Origin: Streptomyces chryseus
Lineage (GTDB): Bacteria > Actinomycetota > Actinomycetes > Streptomycetales > Streptomycetaceae
Direction: 5' to 3'
DNA: 64,000 nt
NCBI RefSeq assembly: GCF_014650755.1
Contig: NZ_BMVO01000005.1
Coordinates: forward strand, 248,001-312,000
Shown: one piece after another, positions 42,073 through 50,702 of the stretch
Numbering within the stretch: position 1 is the first letter of the stretch
How the letters are laid out: each line of letters opens with the position of its first letter
Notes under the pieces: generated by a model
What the model was told of the DNA's origin: nothing
Databases searched by the model: none
What the model saw: only the letters and a program-made list of their open reading frames with translations
Position numbers and translations under genes: made by a program

Positions 42073-43392
42073 GTGAGCGACGAGACCGAACAGAAGCCCC
42101 CGCAGACCTTGCAGCCCCTGCAGTACCGGTTCGACGGCCCCGAGGACGCCCCGGTCCTCATCCTCGGCCCCTCGCTGGGCACCACCTGGCACATGTGGGA
42201 CCGGCAGATACCGGACCTGACCCGCCAGTGGCGCGTCTTCCGCTTCGACCTGCCGGGCCACGGCGGCGCTCCCGCGCACCCCGCCAGCTCCGTCAACGAG
42301 CTCGCCGAGCGTCTGCTCGCGACCCTCGACAGCCTCGGCGTGCAGCGTTTCGGGTACGCCGGCTGCTCCATCGGCGGCGCGATCGGCGCCGAACTGGCAC
42401 TGCGCCACCCGGAGCGGGTCGCCTCACTGGCTCTGGTCGCCGCGTCCCCCCGCTTCGGCACCGCCGACGAGTTCCGTCAGCGCGGCGTGATCGTACGGAC
42501 GAACGGCCTGGAGCCGATGGCGGCCTCCGCGCCCGCCCGCTGGTTCACGCACGGGTTCGCCGCGGCCCAGCCCGCGATCGTGGAGTGGGCCGTCCAGATG
42601 GTCCGCACCACGGACCCCGGCTGCTACATCGCCGCCTGCGAGGCGCTGGCCGCCTTCGACATCCGGGTCGACCTGCGCCGCATCGGCGTCCCGACCCTCG
42701 TCCTGGTCGGCTCGGAGGACCAGGTCACCGGTCCCGCCGAGGCCCGCACCCTGGTCGCCGGCATTCCCGACGCCCGCCTGGCGCTGGTCCCCGGCGCGTC
42801 GCACCTGGCCCCGGTCGAGCAGCCCGCCGCCGTCACCGACCTGCTCGTACGCCACTTCTCCACCGCCTGGCAGGCCACCCCCGCCTCGACCACCGGCATG
42901 CAGGCGATCCAGGCGCCGCCCGTGATGCCGGCGATCTCCGCTCCCCTCACCCCCGTGGGGGAGATCGGCGCCGCCGCGCAGCCCGTCGCCGTACCGGAGC
43001 AGGGCGGCCGCCCCGACCCGTACGACGCCGGGCTCAAGGTCCGCCGCGAGGTCCTGGGCGACGCCCACGTCGACCGCGCCCTCGGCGAGGCCGACGCCTT
43101 CACCGGCGACTTCCAGGAGCTGATCACCCGCTACGCGTGGGGCGAGGTGTGGACCCGGGAAGGACTCGACCGGCGTACGCGCAGCTGCGTCACCCTGACC
43201 GCGCTGGTGGCGGGCGGGCACCTGGACGAGCTGGCCTTCCACACCCGGGCCGCGCTGCGCAACGGCCTGACCCCGGCCGAGATCAAGGAAGTACTGATCC
43301 AGACGGCCGTGTACTGCGGCGTCCCCGCGGCGAACTCCGCCTTCAAGGTGGCCCAGAAGGTCATCCAGGAGGAGACCACACCGCAGGCGTAG
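42073..43392 (+). CDS. pcaL: PcaL: 3-oxoadipate enol-lactonase fused to 4-carboxymuconolactone decarboxylase
   Basis: 439 residues with a GTG start. Residues about 15-270 are an alpha/beta hydrolase with nucleophile elbow GCSIGGAIG and His in GASHLAPVEQP. A linker of about 40 residues leads to a C-terminal CMD domain (about 315-435) with KVRREVLGDAHVDRA and RTRSCVTLTALVAGG. The fusion catalyses two successive steps of protocatechuate catabolism and is known in Streptomyces and Rhodococcus. No other pca genes are in the window, so it is isolated from its usual partners. Confidence 0.92.
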   Translation: MSDETEQKPPQTLQPLQYRFDGPEDAPVLILGPSLGTTWHMWDRQIPDLTRQWRVFRFDLPGHGGAPAHPASSVNELAERLLATLDSLGVQRFGYAGCSIGGAIGAELALRHPERVASLALVAASPRFGTADEFRQRGVIVRTNGLEPMAASAPARWFTHGFAAAQPAIVEWAVQMVRTTDPGCYIAACEALAAFDIRVDLRRIGVPTLVLVGSEDQVTGPAEARTLVAGIPDARLALVPGASHLAPVEQPAAVTDLLVRHFSTAWQATPASTTGMQAIQAPPVMPAISAPLTPVGEIGAAAQPVAVPEQGGRPDPYDAGLKVRREVLGDAHVDRALGEADAFTGDFQELITRYAWGEVWTREGLDRRTRSCVTLTALVAGGHLDELAFHTRAALRNGLTPAEIKEVLIQTAVYCGVPAANSAFKVAQKVIQEETTPQA

Positions 43393-43420
43393 CAGGATGG
43401 CGGCGAGGAGGATGTGCCCT

Positions 43421-44053
43421 GTGAAGCTGACCAAGAAGTCCCATGCCTGCGTCCGGCTGGAGAAGGACGGGCGGACGCTCGTCATCGATCCCGGCAACTT
43501 CAGCGAACCGGACGCGGCGGTCGGCGCCGATGTCGTCCTGGTGACGCACGAGCACCCGGACCACTTCGCCGAGGACCGGCTGCGGGCCGCTCTGGAGGCC
43601 GGCCCTGGCGCCGAGATCTGGACGCTGCGCAGTGTCGCGGACCAGCTCTCGGCGGCCTTCCCCGGCCGGGTGCACACCGTCGGCCACGGCGACGCCTTCT
43701 CGGCCGCCGGTTTCGACGTGCAGGTCCACGGCGAGCTGCACGCCGTGATCCACCCGGACATCCCGCGGATCACCAACGTGGGCTACCTCGTGGACGGTTC
43801 GGTGTTCCATCCCGGCGACGCGCTCACCGTCCCCGACCAGCCCGTCGAAACGCTGATGCTGCCGGTGATGGCGCCGTGGTCGAAGATCTCCGAGGTGATC
43901 GACTACGTGCGCGAGGTGAGGCCGAGGCGCGCCATCGACATCCACGACGCGCTGCTGACCGACCTCGCCCGGCCGATCTACGACCGCCAGATCGGCGGCC
44001 TGGGCGGCACCGACCACGGGCGGCTGACGCCGGGGGACTGCACCGAGGTCTGA
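43421..44053 (+). CDS. MBL-fold metal-dependent hydrolase
   Basis: 210 residues from the GTG at 43421, which has GAGGAGG 9 nt upstream; an earlier start at 43397 is inside that leader. The metal motif HxExxDH variant is THEHPDHF near residue 45, with a later HGELHAVIHPD, FHPGDAL and DIHDALL providing further ligands. It resembles UlaG-like or UPF0173 hydrolases. Substrate unknown. Confidence 0.88.
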   Translation: MKLTKKSHACVRLEKDGRTLVIDPGNFSEPDAAVGADVVLVTHEHPDHFAEDRLRAALEAGPGAEIWTLRSVADQLSAAFPGRVHTVGHGDAFSAAGFDVQVHGELHAVIHPDIPRITNVGYLVDGSVFHPGDALTVPDQPVETLMLPVMAPWSKISEVIDYVREVRPRRAIDIHDALLTDLARPIYDRQIGGLGGTDHGRLTPGDCTEV

Positions 44054-44093
44054 CCGGACGCCGGCTGTCGGACCCCGCCGATAGGCTGTCGGC

Positions 44094-44873
44094 ATGCGTA
44101 TCGCCACCTGGAACGTCAACTCGATCACCGCCCGGCTGCCCCGCCTGCTGGCGTGGCTGGAGAGCACCGGCACCGACGTGCTGTGCCTCCAGGAGGCCAA
44201 GACCACCTCCGAGGCATTCCCGGCCGCGGAGCTGCGCGAGCTCGGCTACGCCTGCGCGGTCAACGCGACGGGCCGCTGGAACGGCGTGGCCGTGATCTCC
44301 AAGGCCGGCCTGGAGGACGTCGTCGTGGGCCTGCCCGGCGGGCCCGACTACGAGGGCGTGCAGGAGCCGCGGGCGATCTCCGCGACCTGCGGCCCGGTCC
44401 GCGTCTGGTCGGTGTACGTGCCGAACGGCCGCGAGGTCGCCCACGACCACTACGCGTACAAGCTGCGGTGGCTGGAGGCGCTCCACAAGGCCGTGGCCGA
44501 CGACGCCGCGGGCGAGCGGCCGTTCGCGGTTCTCGGCGACTTCAACATCGCGCCGACCGACGAGGACGTCTGGGACCCGTCGCTCTTCGTGGACTCCACC
44601 CACGTCACCCCGGCCGAGCGGGCCGCGCTCGCCGCGCTGCGCGACGCCGGGCTCTCCGACGTGGTGCCGCGCCCGCTGAAGTACGACCGCCCCTACACCT
44701 ACTGGGACTACCGCCTGCTGGGCTTCCCGAAGAACAAGGGCATGCGCATCGACCTGGTCTACGGCAACGCCCCCTTCGCCGCGGCGGTCAAGGACAGCTA
44801 CGTGGACCGGGAGGAGCGCAAGGGCAAGGGCGCGTCGGACCACGCACCGGTCGTCGTGGACCTCGACGTCTGA
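44094..44873 (+). CDS. xthA: Exodeoxyribonuclease III
   Basis: 259 residues, normal size. Family motifs in order: MRIATWNVNSITARL, LCLQEAKTT (metal Glu), GDFNIAPTDEDVWD, RIDLVYGN, and the C-terminal SDHAPVVVDL with the catalytic Asp-His. It acts in base excision repair as an AP endonuclease and 3'-5' exonuclease. Confidence 0.96.
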   Translation: MRIATWNVNSITARLPRLLAWLESTGTDVLCLQEAKTTSEAFPAAELRELGYACAVNATGRWNGVAVISKAGLEDVVVGLPGGPDYEGVQEPRAISATCGPVRVWSVYVPNGREVAHDHYAYKLRWLEALHKAVADDAAGERPFAVLGDFNIAPTDEDVWDPSLFVDSTHVTPAERAALAALRDAGLSDVVPRPLKYDRPYTYWDYRLLGFPKNKGMRIDLVYGNAPFAAAVKDSYVDREERKGKGASDHAPVVVDLDV

Positions 44874-44944
44874 GGGTTCCGGGCCGGAGCGGGTCTCCGC
44901 GCGCCTGTGGTGAACATGGCGGGTCGAATGCGAGGCTGAGCGAT

Positions 44945-45391
44945 ATGAAGAACATCCCTTTCCTGGACACCTGGCTCAAACGCCGTGCCCCGGCGCGCGG
45001 TACGGCGGTGGTCGCGCCCGGCGGAGACAGCGACACGGAAGGTCTGGCGGAACTGCTCGCCGAGTGCGAGCTGTTGCGCGTCAGGGCAGGGGATGCCGGC
45101 CTCGAACTGGACGACTCCCCGGCTTCGTTGGATGCCCTCGACCAGCTGACGCCCCGCTGGCGCGACGACCCCGAGGAGCTGCCCTGGCTGGGCAACGACG
45201 CGGGGCTCTACCTCGGGACCGTGATCGTGCGCACGGTGCCGGGCGCCGTCTGGCAGCTGTGGCCCAGTGGCCAGCCGGTGGTCCGGCTGGCCTCCGGACG
45301 CGAGATCAACGTGGTCGAGTTCGGTCTGGACTGGGCGGTCAACGGGGCGCCCGAGCTGTCGCAGGTCTACGCCGAGGTCTCGGAGCTCTGA
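44945..45391 (+). CDS. Conserved Streptomyces protein (DUF6278-like)
   Basis: 148 residues from the ATG at 44945. An N-terminal basic segment (NIPFLDTWLKRRAPARG) precedes an acidic core with LDDSPASLDALDQLTPRW, LPWLGNDAGLYLGTVIVRTV and VVRLASGREINVVEFG. The pattern matches a family I recall as DUF6278 in streptomycetes. No function is known. A hairpin follows the stop. Confidence 0.75.
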   Translation: MKNIPFLDTWLKRRAPARGTAVVAPGGDSDTEGLAELLAECELLRVRAGDAGLELDDSPASLDALDQLTPRWRDDPEELPWLGNDAGLYLGTVIVRTVPGAVWQLWPSGQPVVRLASGREINVVEFGLDWAVNGAPELSQVYAEVSEL

Positions 45392-45399
45392 GCCTCCCC

Positions 45400-45415
45400 C
45401 GCACTCTTTAGTGCG
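45400..45415 (+). terminator. Short hairpin after the DUF6278-like gene
   Basis: CGCACT (45400-45405), CTTT loop, AGTGCG (45410-45415), 9 bp after the stop codon. Confidence 0.5.
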
Positions 45416-45512
45416 CCTTATGCCCTATTCGAGCGTGTCGTGTTCGAAGTCCCTTGCCGCGCTGGATAGTTTGCGCTGACCTCGACACAGCTGAGAGTGG
45501 GTAGGGCTGCGT

Positions 45513-45929
45513 ATGGCCGTCGATCCGTTGATCGAGCCGCGTGACGTCAACCAGTACTACGAGAAGCCGCACGTCCTGGTACCGCAGGGCGTACGCGCGA
45601 CGATGCCGACCGTCATCAGCCAGTGGGTGGTCGCTCCGAAGGGCGCGTCACTCGGCTTCCGATCACCTACGAGGAGTTCCTCCACGCCGGCAAAGTCGTC
45701 GCGTCGGATCTCGACTACGATGTGCCGTTCATCCCCGTGGTGATGGTGATCTCGCCGAGGCACCGGGATGTGCACGCTGCTCTCCTGGTTCGCCCGGTGG
45801 GTGGCCGAACGGGAGAAGCGCGATCCCAGGACCGAGGCTGCGGAAGTGGGCCCGGCCGACGCGGACACGCTGCTGCCGGGCGTGCGTGAGTACAACCAGG
45901 GCACATGCCTGCCCGGCAGCAGCCGGTGA
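45513..45929 (+). pseudogene. Frameshifted gene of unknown family
   Basis: A protein-like reading starts at the ATG (MAVDPLIEPRDVNQYYEKP) and runs to about 45660. It continues one base back in frame (LPITYEEFLHAGKVVASDLD) to about 45768, and returns to the first frame (LLSWFARWVAEREKRDPRTE) until TGA at 45927. All three pieces have normal composition and the third reaches a stop abutting the convergent peptidase stop. The gene is disrupted by two compensating frame changes, or the sequence contains errors. No family was recognised. Confidence 0.6.
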
Positions 45930-47543
45930 TCACTTGTCGCGCAGTGGGACCGACACGTAGGACGGGTCGGACTCGGGTGACGAGAAGGTCAGCTGCGCGC
46001 CGGTCGGGTTGTGTTCGATGTAGAGCGGGTCGACGGTGTCGATCACCAGGGCCAGCCGGTGGCCTGCCGGAACGTCGTAGGCGGTGGAGAACAGCTCCAG
46101 GTCGACGGCGAACGGCTTGCCGGGTGTCCGGTCGTGGAAGGTGTACGGCGCGTTGCTGACCAGCTTGCCGAGGCCGAGCGGCCCCACGTCGTAGAGGTAG
46201 GCGACGAGGGTGCCGCTCTCCTTGGTGCTGGAGAGCGTGGTGTGGATCTTCGCCGTACCGCGCACCCGCTGCGTCTCGGCGTACCGCTCCGACTGCCAGA
46301 CCGACGCGTAGGCGCGCGGCAGCAGCGGTACGGAAGCCATCGGCGGCAGCTTCAGGAACTGGTCGAGGGCGTTGGACAGCAGGACCGTCCCGCCGTTGGC
46401 CCCCGAGTCGACGTTCGCGCGGATGGTCTTGGCGCCGCCCATGGCGATCTTCCGCTGGGTGGCGCCGACCGACTTCCAGTCGGGGTAGCCCTCGTACGCG
46501 CCGGTGGAGCGGGACTTGAGCTGGACCGGCTGCTCGCCGTCGATGCCGTTGGCCGCGCCGTTCAGGTGGTGGTCGAACCAGCGCCGGGCGTTGGTCCACA
46601 CGTCGTTCGGCAGGCCCAGCAGGCCGGTGGCCTCGGAGGTGGCGTGGTCGCCGGGGCGCAGCTCCAGACGCTTGGGGCCGGTGAGCTTCTCGTAGAAGCC
46701 GGCGTACTGGTTGGGCGGGAAGATGGTGTCGCCCCAGGCATTGCCCAGCATGACCGCCGAGCCGTTCTCGTTGATCCGGTCGAGGTAGGTGACGGGGGAG
46801 CGCTTGCGCCCCCACTCGATCATGTCCTGCTCCTTGTCCAGGTTGGAGCCGAGGAAGTCCTTCATGGTCTGCTGGAGCTCGGCGCTCGGGCGGCCGGTGA
46901 GGTAGCCGGCGCCGCTGAGCAGACCGGCGGCCTGCTGGTGCTGCGTACGGCCGCTGTAGATCGAGTCGATGAGGTCGGCCCAGCCGCTCAGCGCGACGAC
47001 CGCCTTGATGCGCTTGTCGTGTCCGGCGGCGAGGAGGCTGATCCCCGCGCCGTACGAGACGCCCGCCATGCCCACCTTCGCCGGGTCGGCCGGGGTGTTG
47101 GCGAGCGCCCAGTCGATGACCCGGGAGGCGTCGGCGATGTCCGGCGGGCCCGCGACCTCGATGTGGCCGCCGGACTGCCAGAAGCCGCGGGAGTTGTAAC
47201 TGACCACGACGTAACCGGAGTCGGCGAGCTTCCGGGCCTGGGCGACGTACTCGATCTGCGGCATCGCCCAGCTGGTCGGCAGCACGATCACCGGGTAGGT
47301 GCGGCTGCCGTCGGCGCCGGCCGGCGTGAAGACGTTGGCTTTGAGTACGACTCCGCCGTCGCCGGTGATATCCACGAACCGGACGCCGGGGAGAGCGTCG
47401 GTCGCGGTCGCGGTCGCGGGCGGCTGCGCGGGGGCGGCGGCCCGGGCTGTGGGAGCCACGCCTGTGGCGGTCCCGGCGAGCAGTACGGCGGCGGTCGCGG
47501 CGCCGGCCGTAGTGCCGCGCAGGGACATGTGGGGGTGTCTCAC
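45930..47543 (-). CDS. Secreted CocE/NonD-type hydrolase (X-Pro dipeptidyl-peptidase-like)
   Basis: 537 residues with a GTG start and GAGGAG about 8 nt upstream. A Sec signal ends near ARAAAP (about residue 37). The alpha/beta core has VVSYNSRGFWQSGG, the nucleophile elbow GVSYGAGISLL, and the acid/His region DHATSEATG. A C-terminal jelly-roll-like domain (PEPX_C) follows (PFAVDLELFSTAYDVPAGHRLAL). Probable extracellular serine peptidase or esterase. A cluster of GGTAAC sites lies in its upstream region. Confidence 0.9.
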   Translation of the reverse strand: MRHPHMSLRGTTAGAATAAVLLAGTATGVAPTARAAAPAQPPATATATDALPGVRFVDITGDGGVVLKANVFTPAGADGSRTYPVIVLPTSWAMPQIEYVAQARKLADSGYVVVSYNSRGFWQSGGHIEVAGPPDIADASRVIDWALANTPADPAKVGMAGVSYGAGISLLAAGHDKRIKAVVALSGWADLIDSIYSGRTQHQQAAGLLSGAGYLTGRPSAELQQTMKDFLGSNLDKEQDMIEWGRKRSPVTYLDRINENGSAVMLGNAWGDTIFPPNQYAGFYEKLTGPKRLELRPGDHATSEATGLLGLPNDVWTNARRWFDHHLNGAANGIDGEQPVQLKSRSTGAYEGYPDWKSVGATQRKIAMGGAKTIRANVDSGANGGTVLLSNALDQFLKLPPMASVPLLPRAYASVWQSERYAETQRVRGTAKIHTTLSSTKESGTLVAYLYDVGPLGLGKLVSNAPYTFHDRTPGKPFAVDLELFSTAYDVPAGHRLALVIDTVDPLYIEHNPTGAQLTFSSPESDPSYVSVPLRDK

Positions 47544-47582
47544 GGGTCACTCCTCACTCGTGTCAGTGCAAAGTGACCCGAC

Positions 47583-47637
47583 GGTAACCTCCAGCGCTTA
47601 CCGTTGGTAACTCCCCGGTAAGTTACGTCGGGGTAAC
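47583..47637. promoter_or_regulatory. Cluster of GGTAA(C/G) elements upstream of the peptidase
   Basis: GGTAAC occurs at 47583, 47606 and 47632, with GGTAAG at 47617 and an opposite CTTACC at 47597, within 55 bp. Repeated GTAAC-like elements resemble sites used by MtrA/GlnR-type response regulators (similarity from memory). Confidence 0.45.
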
Positions 47638-47654
47638 AATTATTGGACGCTGTG

Positions 47655-48854
47655 TCAGTTGGGGTCCCCGCCCAGGGCGCTCTTCGTCTGCCAGTCGGCC
47701 CAGGAGAGATTCCACTCGCCGTAGCCGTTGTTGGCGGCGATCGTCCCCTTGGCGTCGTCGCCGGTCACCTCGAACGGGTCGCCGACGTGGACGTGGCGGT
47801 AGATCCACGCGGCGTCCTTGTCGCTCATGCCGACGCAGCCCGAGCTCTTGTTGGCCTTGCCGAAGTACGCCTTGTTCCAGGGCGCGGCGTGCGCGTACAT
47901 CCCGGACCAGGTGAGCCGCATCGAGGAGTCGACCATCTTGTCGTACGCGTCACCGAGACCCACGGTCTCGGAGCGCATGTTGATCGTGCCCTCCTTGGCC
48001 ATCAGGACGGCCGTGCCGCGCCACGAGGCCTTGTCCCCGCCGGGCGTCCCGGCCGACATCGGCACGTCCTTCACCGTCCGCCCGTCGCGCGTCAGCCGCA
48101 GCCGGTGCTCGTCGAGGTCGACCTTGACGGCCTGCCGCTCGCCGACGGTGAAGTGCGTGGCGTAGTCGCGCACGAACCAGCCGCCCGCCGCGCCCGAGTC
48201 GACGCCGTTCAGGTCGGCCTTGAGGGAGACCTCCGTGCCCGGCTTCCAGTACTCCCTGGGGCGCCAGTCGACCCGGTCCTTGCCGGAGTAGTCCCGCATC
48301 CAGCCCCACGAGCCCTCGGTGCCGTTAGAGGTGGTCACGTCGAGGCGCCTCTCGACCGCAGCCCTGTTCTTCACCGGGTGGTCGAAGACGACCGACAGCG
48401 GCTGGGCGACGCCGACCGTGGTCTTGTTGCCGGGGACCAGGCTGAGCTTGTTGACCTTGTCGGGGGCCGCCGTGGTGAAGCCGGCCCGCGCGCTCGCGCC
48501 GTGGTCGTCCTCGGCGCGCACGGAGTACTCCGTGCCCGGGGCGGCCTCGCGGCCCGAGGTCCAGGACTTCCCGTCCCCGGACACCTTCCCGGGGAGCCCG
48601 CCGCCCTCGGAGTCGCGCACCGTGACCTTGCTCAGCCTGCCGTCGGTGATCTTCACCCGCACCGGTTCGCCGGCGTCGGCGTGCTTCCCGTGGAGGTTCA
48701 CCGAGATCTCCGGGGCCTTCGCGGACGGACCGGCCGCGTCGGCCTGGTCCGCCCCGCCGGCGGAACACGCGGTGAGCGCGACGCCGAGGGTCGCGGCGCC
48801 TGCCAGCAGGGTGCGGGTGCGGTGGTGGGGGTGCGTGGGGCTCGAGCGGATCAA
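47655..48854 (-). CDS. L,D-transpeptidase lipoprotein
   Basis: 399 residues from a TTG start with GGAGG 8 nt upstream. Lipobox LTAC near residue 30, then Ig-like domains (about 48-250) as in mycobacterial LdtMt2. The YkuD domain follows, with SGMYAHAAPWN and the catalytic Cys in KSSGCVGMSD. It forms 3-3 peptidoglycan crosslinks outside the membrane. It is transcribed towards the secreted peptidase. Confidence 0.95.
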   Translation of the reverse strand: MIRSSPTHPHHRTRTLLAGAATLGVALTACSAGGADQADAAGPSAKAPEISVNLHGKHADAGEPVRVKITDGRLSKVTVRDSEGGGLPGKVSGDGKSWTSGREAAPGTEYSVRAEDDHGASARAGFTTAAPDKVNKLSLVPGNKTTVGVAQPLSVVFDHPVKNRAAVERRLDVTTSNGTEGSWGWMRDYSGKDRVDWRPREYWKPGTEVSLKADLNGVDSGAAGGWFVRDYATHFTVGERQAVKVDLDEHRLRLTRDGRTVKDVPMSAGTPGGDKASWRGTAVLMAKEGTINMRSETVGLGDAYDKMVDSSMRLTWSGMYAHAAPWNKAYFGKANKSSGCVGMSDKDAAWIYRHVHVGDPFEVTGDDAKGTIAANNGYGEWNLSWADWQTKSALGGDPN

Positions 48855-49071
48855 CTGGAAAACCTCCGGTGCGATGTCTGTCGTCCCGAAGAGTCGATTG
48901 AACAGGGAGCGGTTGCCTCAATGGCGGAAAATGCGCCCAAATCGGCTGTGACAAATGACGCAGAAGGGAAGGACCGATGGCCCCTGACAGCCGGATACGC
49001 GGTCTTGCCGGGGCCTGTCCTCTCGGTCAACGTGAGCAGCGACACAGCCTCACCTCCCGATCGGAGACGCC

Positions 49072-49839
49072 GTGGCCTCCTCCTTCGTCCTCCCGCACAC
49101 GCTGCTCGGCGACGGACCCCACCGGGTCTTCGCCGTGCACGGCTGGCTCGCCGACCGCGGCGCCTTCGCCGCCGTACTGCCGGACCTCGACACCCGGACC
49201 TTCAGCTACGCCGTGGTCGACCTGCGCGGATACGGCGAGGCCAGGCGGCAGCCCGGCCGGTATACGACGGCCGAGGGCGCGGCGGACGTGCTGGAGCTGG
49301 CCGACCGGCTCGGCTGGGACTCCTTCTCACTCGTCGGGCACTCCATGGGCGGCTCCGTCGTCCAGCGCGTGCTGGCCGCCGCGCCGCGGCGGGTACGGCG
49401 CCTGGTCGGCGTGTCGCCCGTGCCCGCGAGCGGGCTGCGGATGCCGCCCGAGCAGTGGGAGCTCTTCGCGGAGGCGGCCGACCGGCCCGCGAACCGGCGC
49501 GTCATCCTCGACTCGACGACCGGCGGGAACCGCCCGGCCGCCTGGCTCGACCGGATGGTGCGCCGGTCGGTGGAGCGGAGCGACCCGAGGGCGTTCCGCG
49601 CCTGGTTCGACTCCTGGGCCGGTGAGGACTTCCACGCCGAGATCAAGGGAGCCGACGTACCCGCCCTCGCGGTCACCGGTGCCCTCGACCCCGCGCTGAG
49701 CGCCGATCTGATGCGCCGGACCTGGCTGAGCTGGTTCCCGCGCGGCGCCCTCGCGGATCTGCCGGGCGCGGGCCACTACGCGATGGACGAGACGCCGCTC
49801 CAGCTGATCCGTACCGTCGAGGACTTCCTGCGCGCCTGA
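49072..49839 (+). CDS. Alpha/beta hydrolase
   Basis: 255 residues with a GTG start. HGWLADRGAFAAVL (oxyanion region), DLRGYGEA, nucleophile elbow LVGHSMGGSVVQRV, acid in VTGALDPALSA and His in GAGHYAMDE. All catalytic residues are present, in contrast to the hydrolase at the window start. Substrate unknown. It is convergent with the next gene. The 217-bp gap before it (48855-49071) shows only the leader of the transpeptidase. Confidence 0.9.
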   Translation: MASSFVLPHTLLGDGPHRVFAVHGWLADRGAFAAVLPDLDTRTFSYAVVDLRGYGEARRQPGRYTTAEGAADVLELADRLGWDSFSLVGHSMGGSVVQRVLAAAPRRVRRLVGVSPVPASGLRMPPEQWELFAEAADRPANRRVILDSTTGGNRPAAWLDRMVRRSVERSDPRAFRAWFDSWAGEDFHAEIKGADVPALAVTGALDPALSADLMRRTWLSWFPRGALADLPGAGHYAMDETPLQLIRTVEDFLRA

Positions 49840-49854
49840 GCGGCGGCGCGCTGA

Positions 49855-50598
49855 CTAGCCGGCCGCCCGGTGGGAGGGGCGGGGCGCGGCCGGGACCGGC
49901 TCCCGCGCGGCGCGCGTCACGTCCGCGACCAGCTCGACCACGTCCGGGCCGTACGCCTCCGAGTTGATCACCTTCAGCAGCAGGCAGAAGGAGCCGTTGC
50001 CGTGCTTGCGGGCCAGCTTCTCGTGGTTGCGGGCCAGGTAGCGGGTCGCGGCCTGGTTGGTGATGGCCCGCTGGCCGCAGAAGAGGAAGACGGGCCTGGC
50101 CTCCTGACGCGTCGTGAGACGCGCCAGGAGGACGTACTCCGCCACGCCGGGCTCCAGCGGGTAGCGCTCGCCGCCTATGTGGAAGGCGGCCCGGTCGGGG
50201 CCCGGCGCGGCGTCCGTGTCGATCCGCACACCGGGCAACAGGCTCTGCAGGTGGGCGGCCGTCCGCCGGTTCGACGCGGGGCCGCCGACGCAGAACTCGG
50301 TGCGCTCGCCGATGCCCTGGCGCGCCGCGTCGTGGGAGAGGATCTGCGCGTGCGCGCCGCAGTCCTTGACCACGGCGGCGAGTTCGAGGAGTGCGAAGAC
50401 GTCGTACCGGTGGACGCCCTCGCCGCCCGCGTCGCGGTTCACCACGAGCAGCGACTCGGAGTCCGTGGGCATGCCCAGAAACTCCTGCTTGCGGCGCAGC
50501 TTGCGCCGCCACAGGTACGTACGGGCGAGCCAGCCGAGTGAGGCGCTGATTCCGGCCGCTATCACGCCCAGCACGATGTTGCGTACGTCGTCGGTCAT
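49855..50598 (-). CDS. Membrane-anchored protein of unknown function
   Basis: 247 residues from the ATG at 50598. One N-terminal helix (NIVLGVIAAGISASLGWLA) is followed by a basic WRRKLRRKQ stop-transfer and a soluble alpha/beta region with VVNRDAGGEGVHRYDVFALLELAAVV, EFCVGGPASNRRTAAHLQS and RPVFLFCGQRAITNQAA. The G-G-P-x-S-N-R-R-T motif recalls nucleotide- or phosphate-binding loops of unassigned actinobacterial proteins. No family is named. Confidence 0.75.
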   Translation of the reverse strand: MTDDVRNIVLGVIAAGISASLGWLARTYLWRRKLRRKQEFLGMPTDSESLLVVNRDAGGEGVHRYDVFALLELAAVVKDCGAHAQILSHDAARQGIGERTEFCVGGPASNRRTAAHLQSLLPGVRIDTDAAPGPDRAAFHIGGERYPLEPGVAEYVLLARLTTRQEARPVFLFCGQRAITNQAATRYLARNHEKLARKHGNGSFCLLLKVINSEAYGPDVVELVADVTRAAREPVPAAPRPSHRAAG

Positions 50599-50702
50599 GG
50601 GGCGGCATGCTAGCGCCACGGCGCACCGGTGTTCGAGGGGATCCTGACGCACGCGGCCGGCTGAAGTTACGCTGCGCGGACACGTGTTGACTGGAGGTAC
50701 GC

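Noticed and set aside
48921..49071. Possible small gene starting MAENAPKSAVTND upstream of the alpha/beta hydrolase
   Set aside because: It reads on through the hydrolase gene in the wrong frame without a stop; more likely the leader of the divergent transpeptidase.
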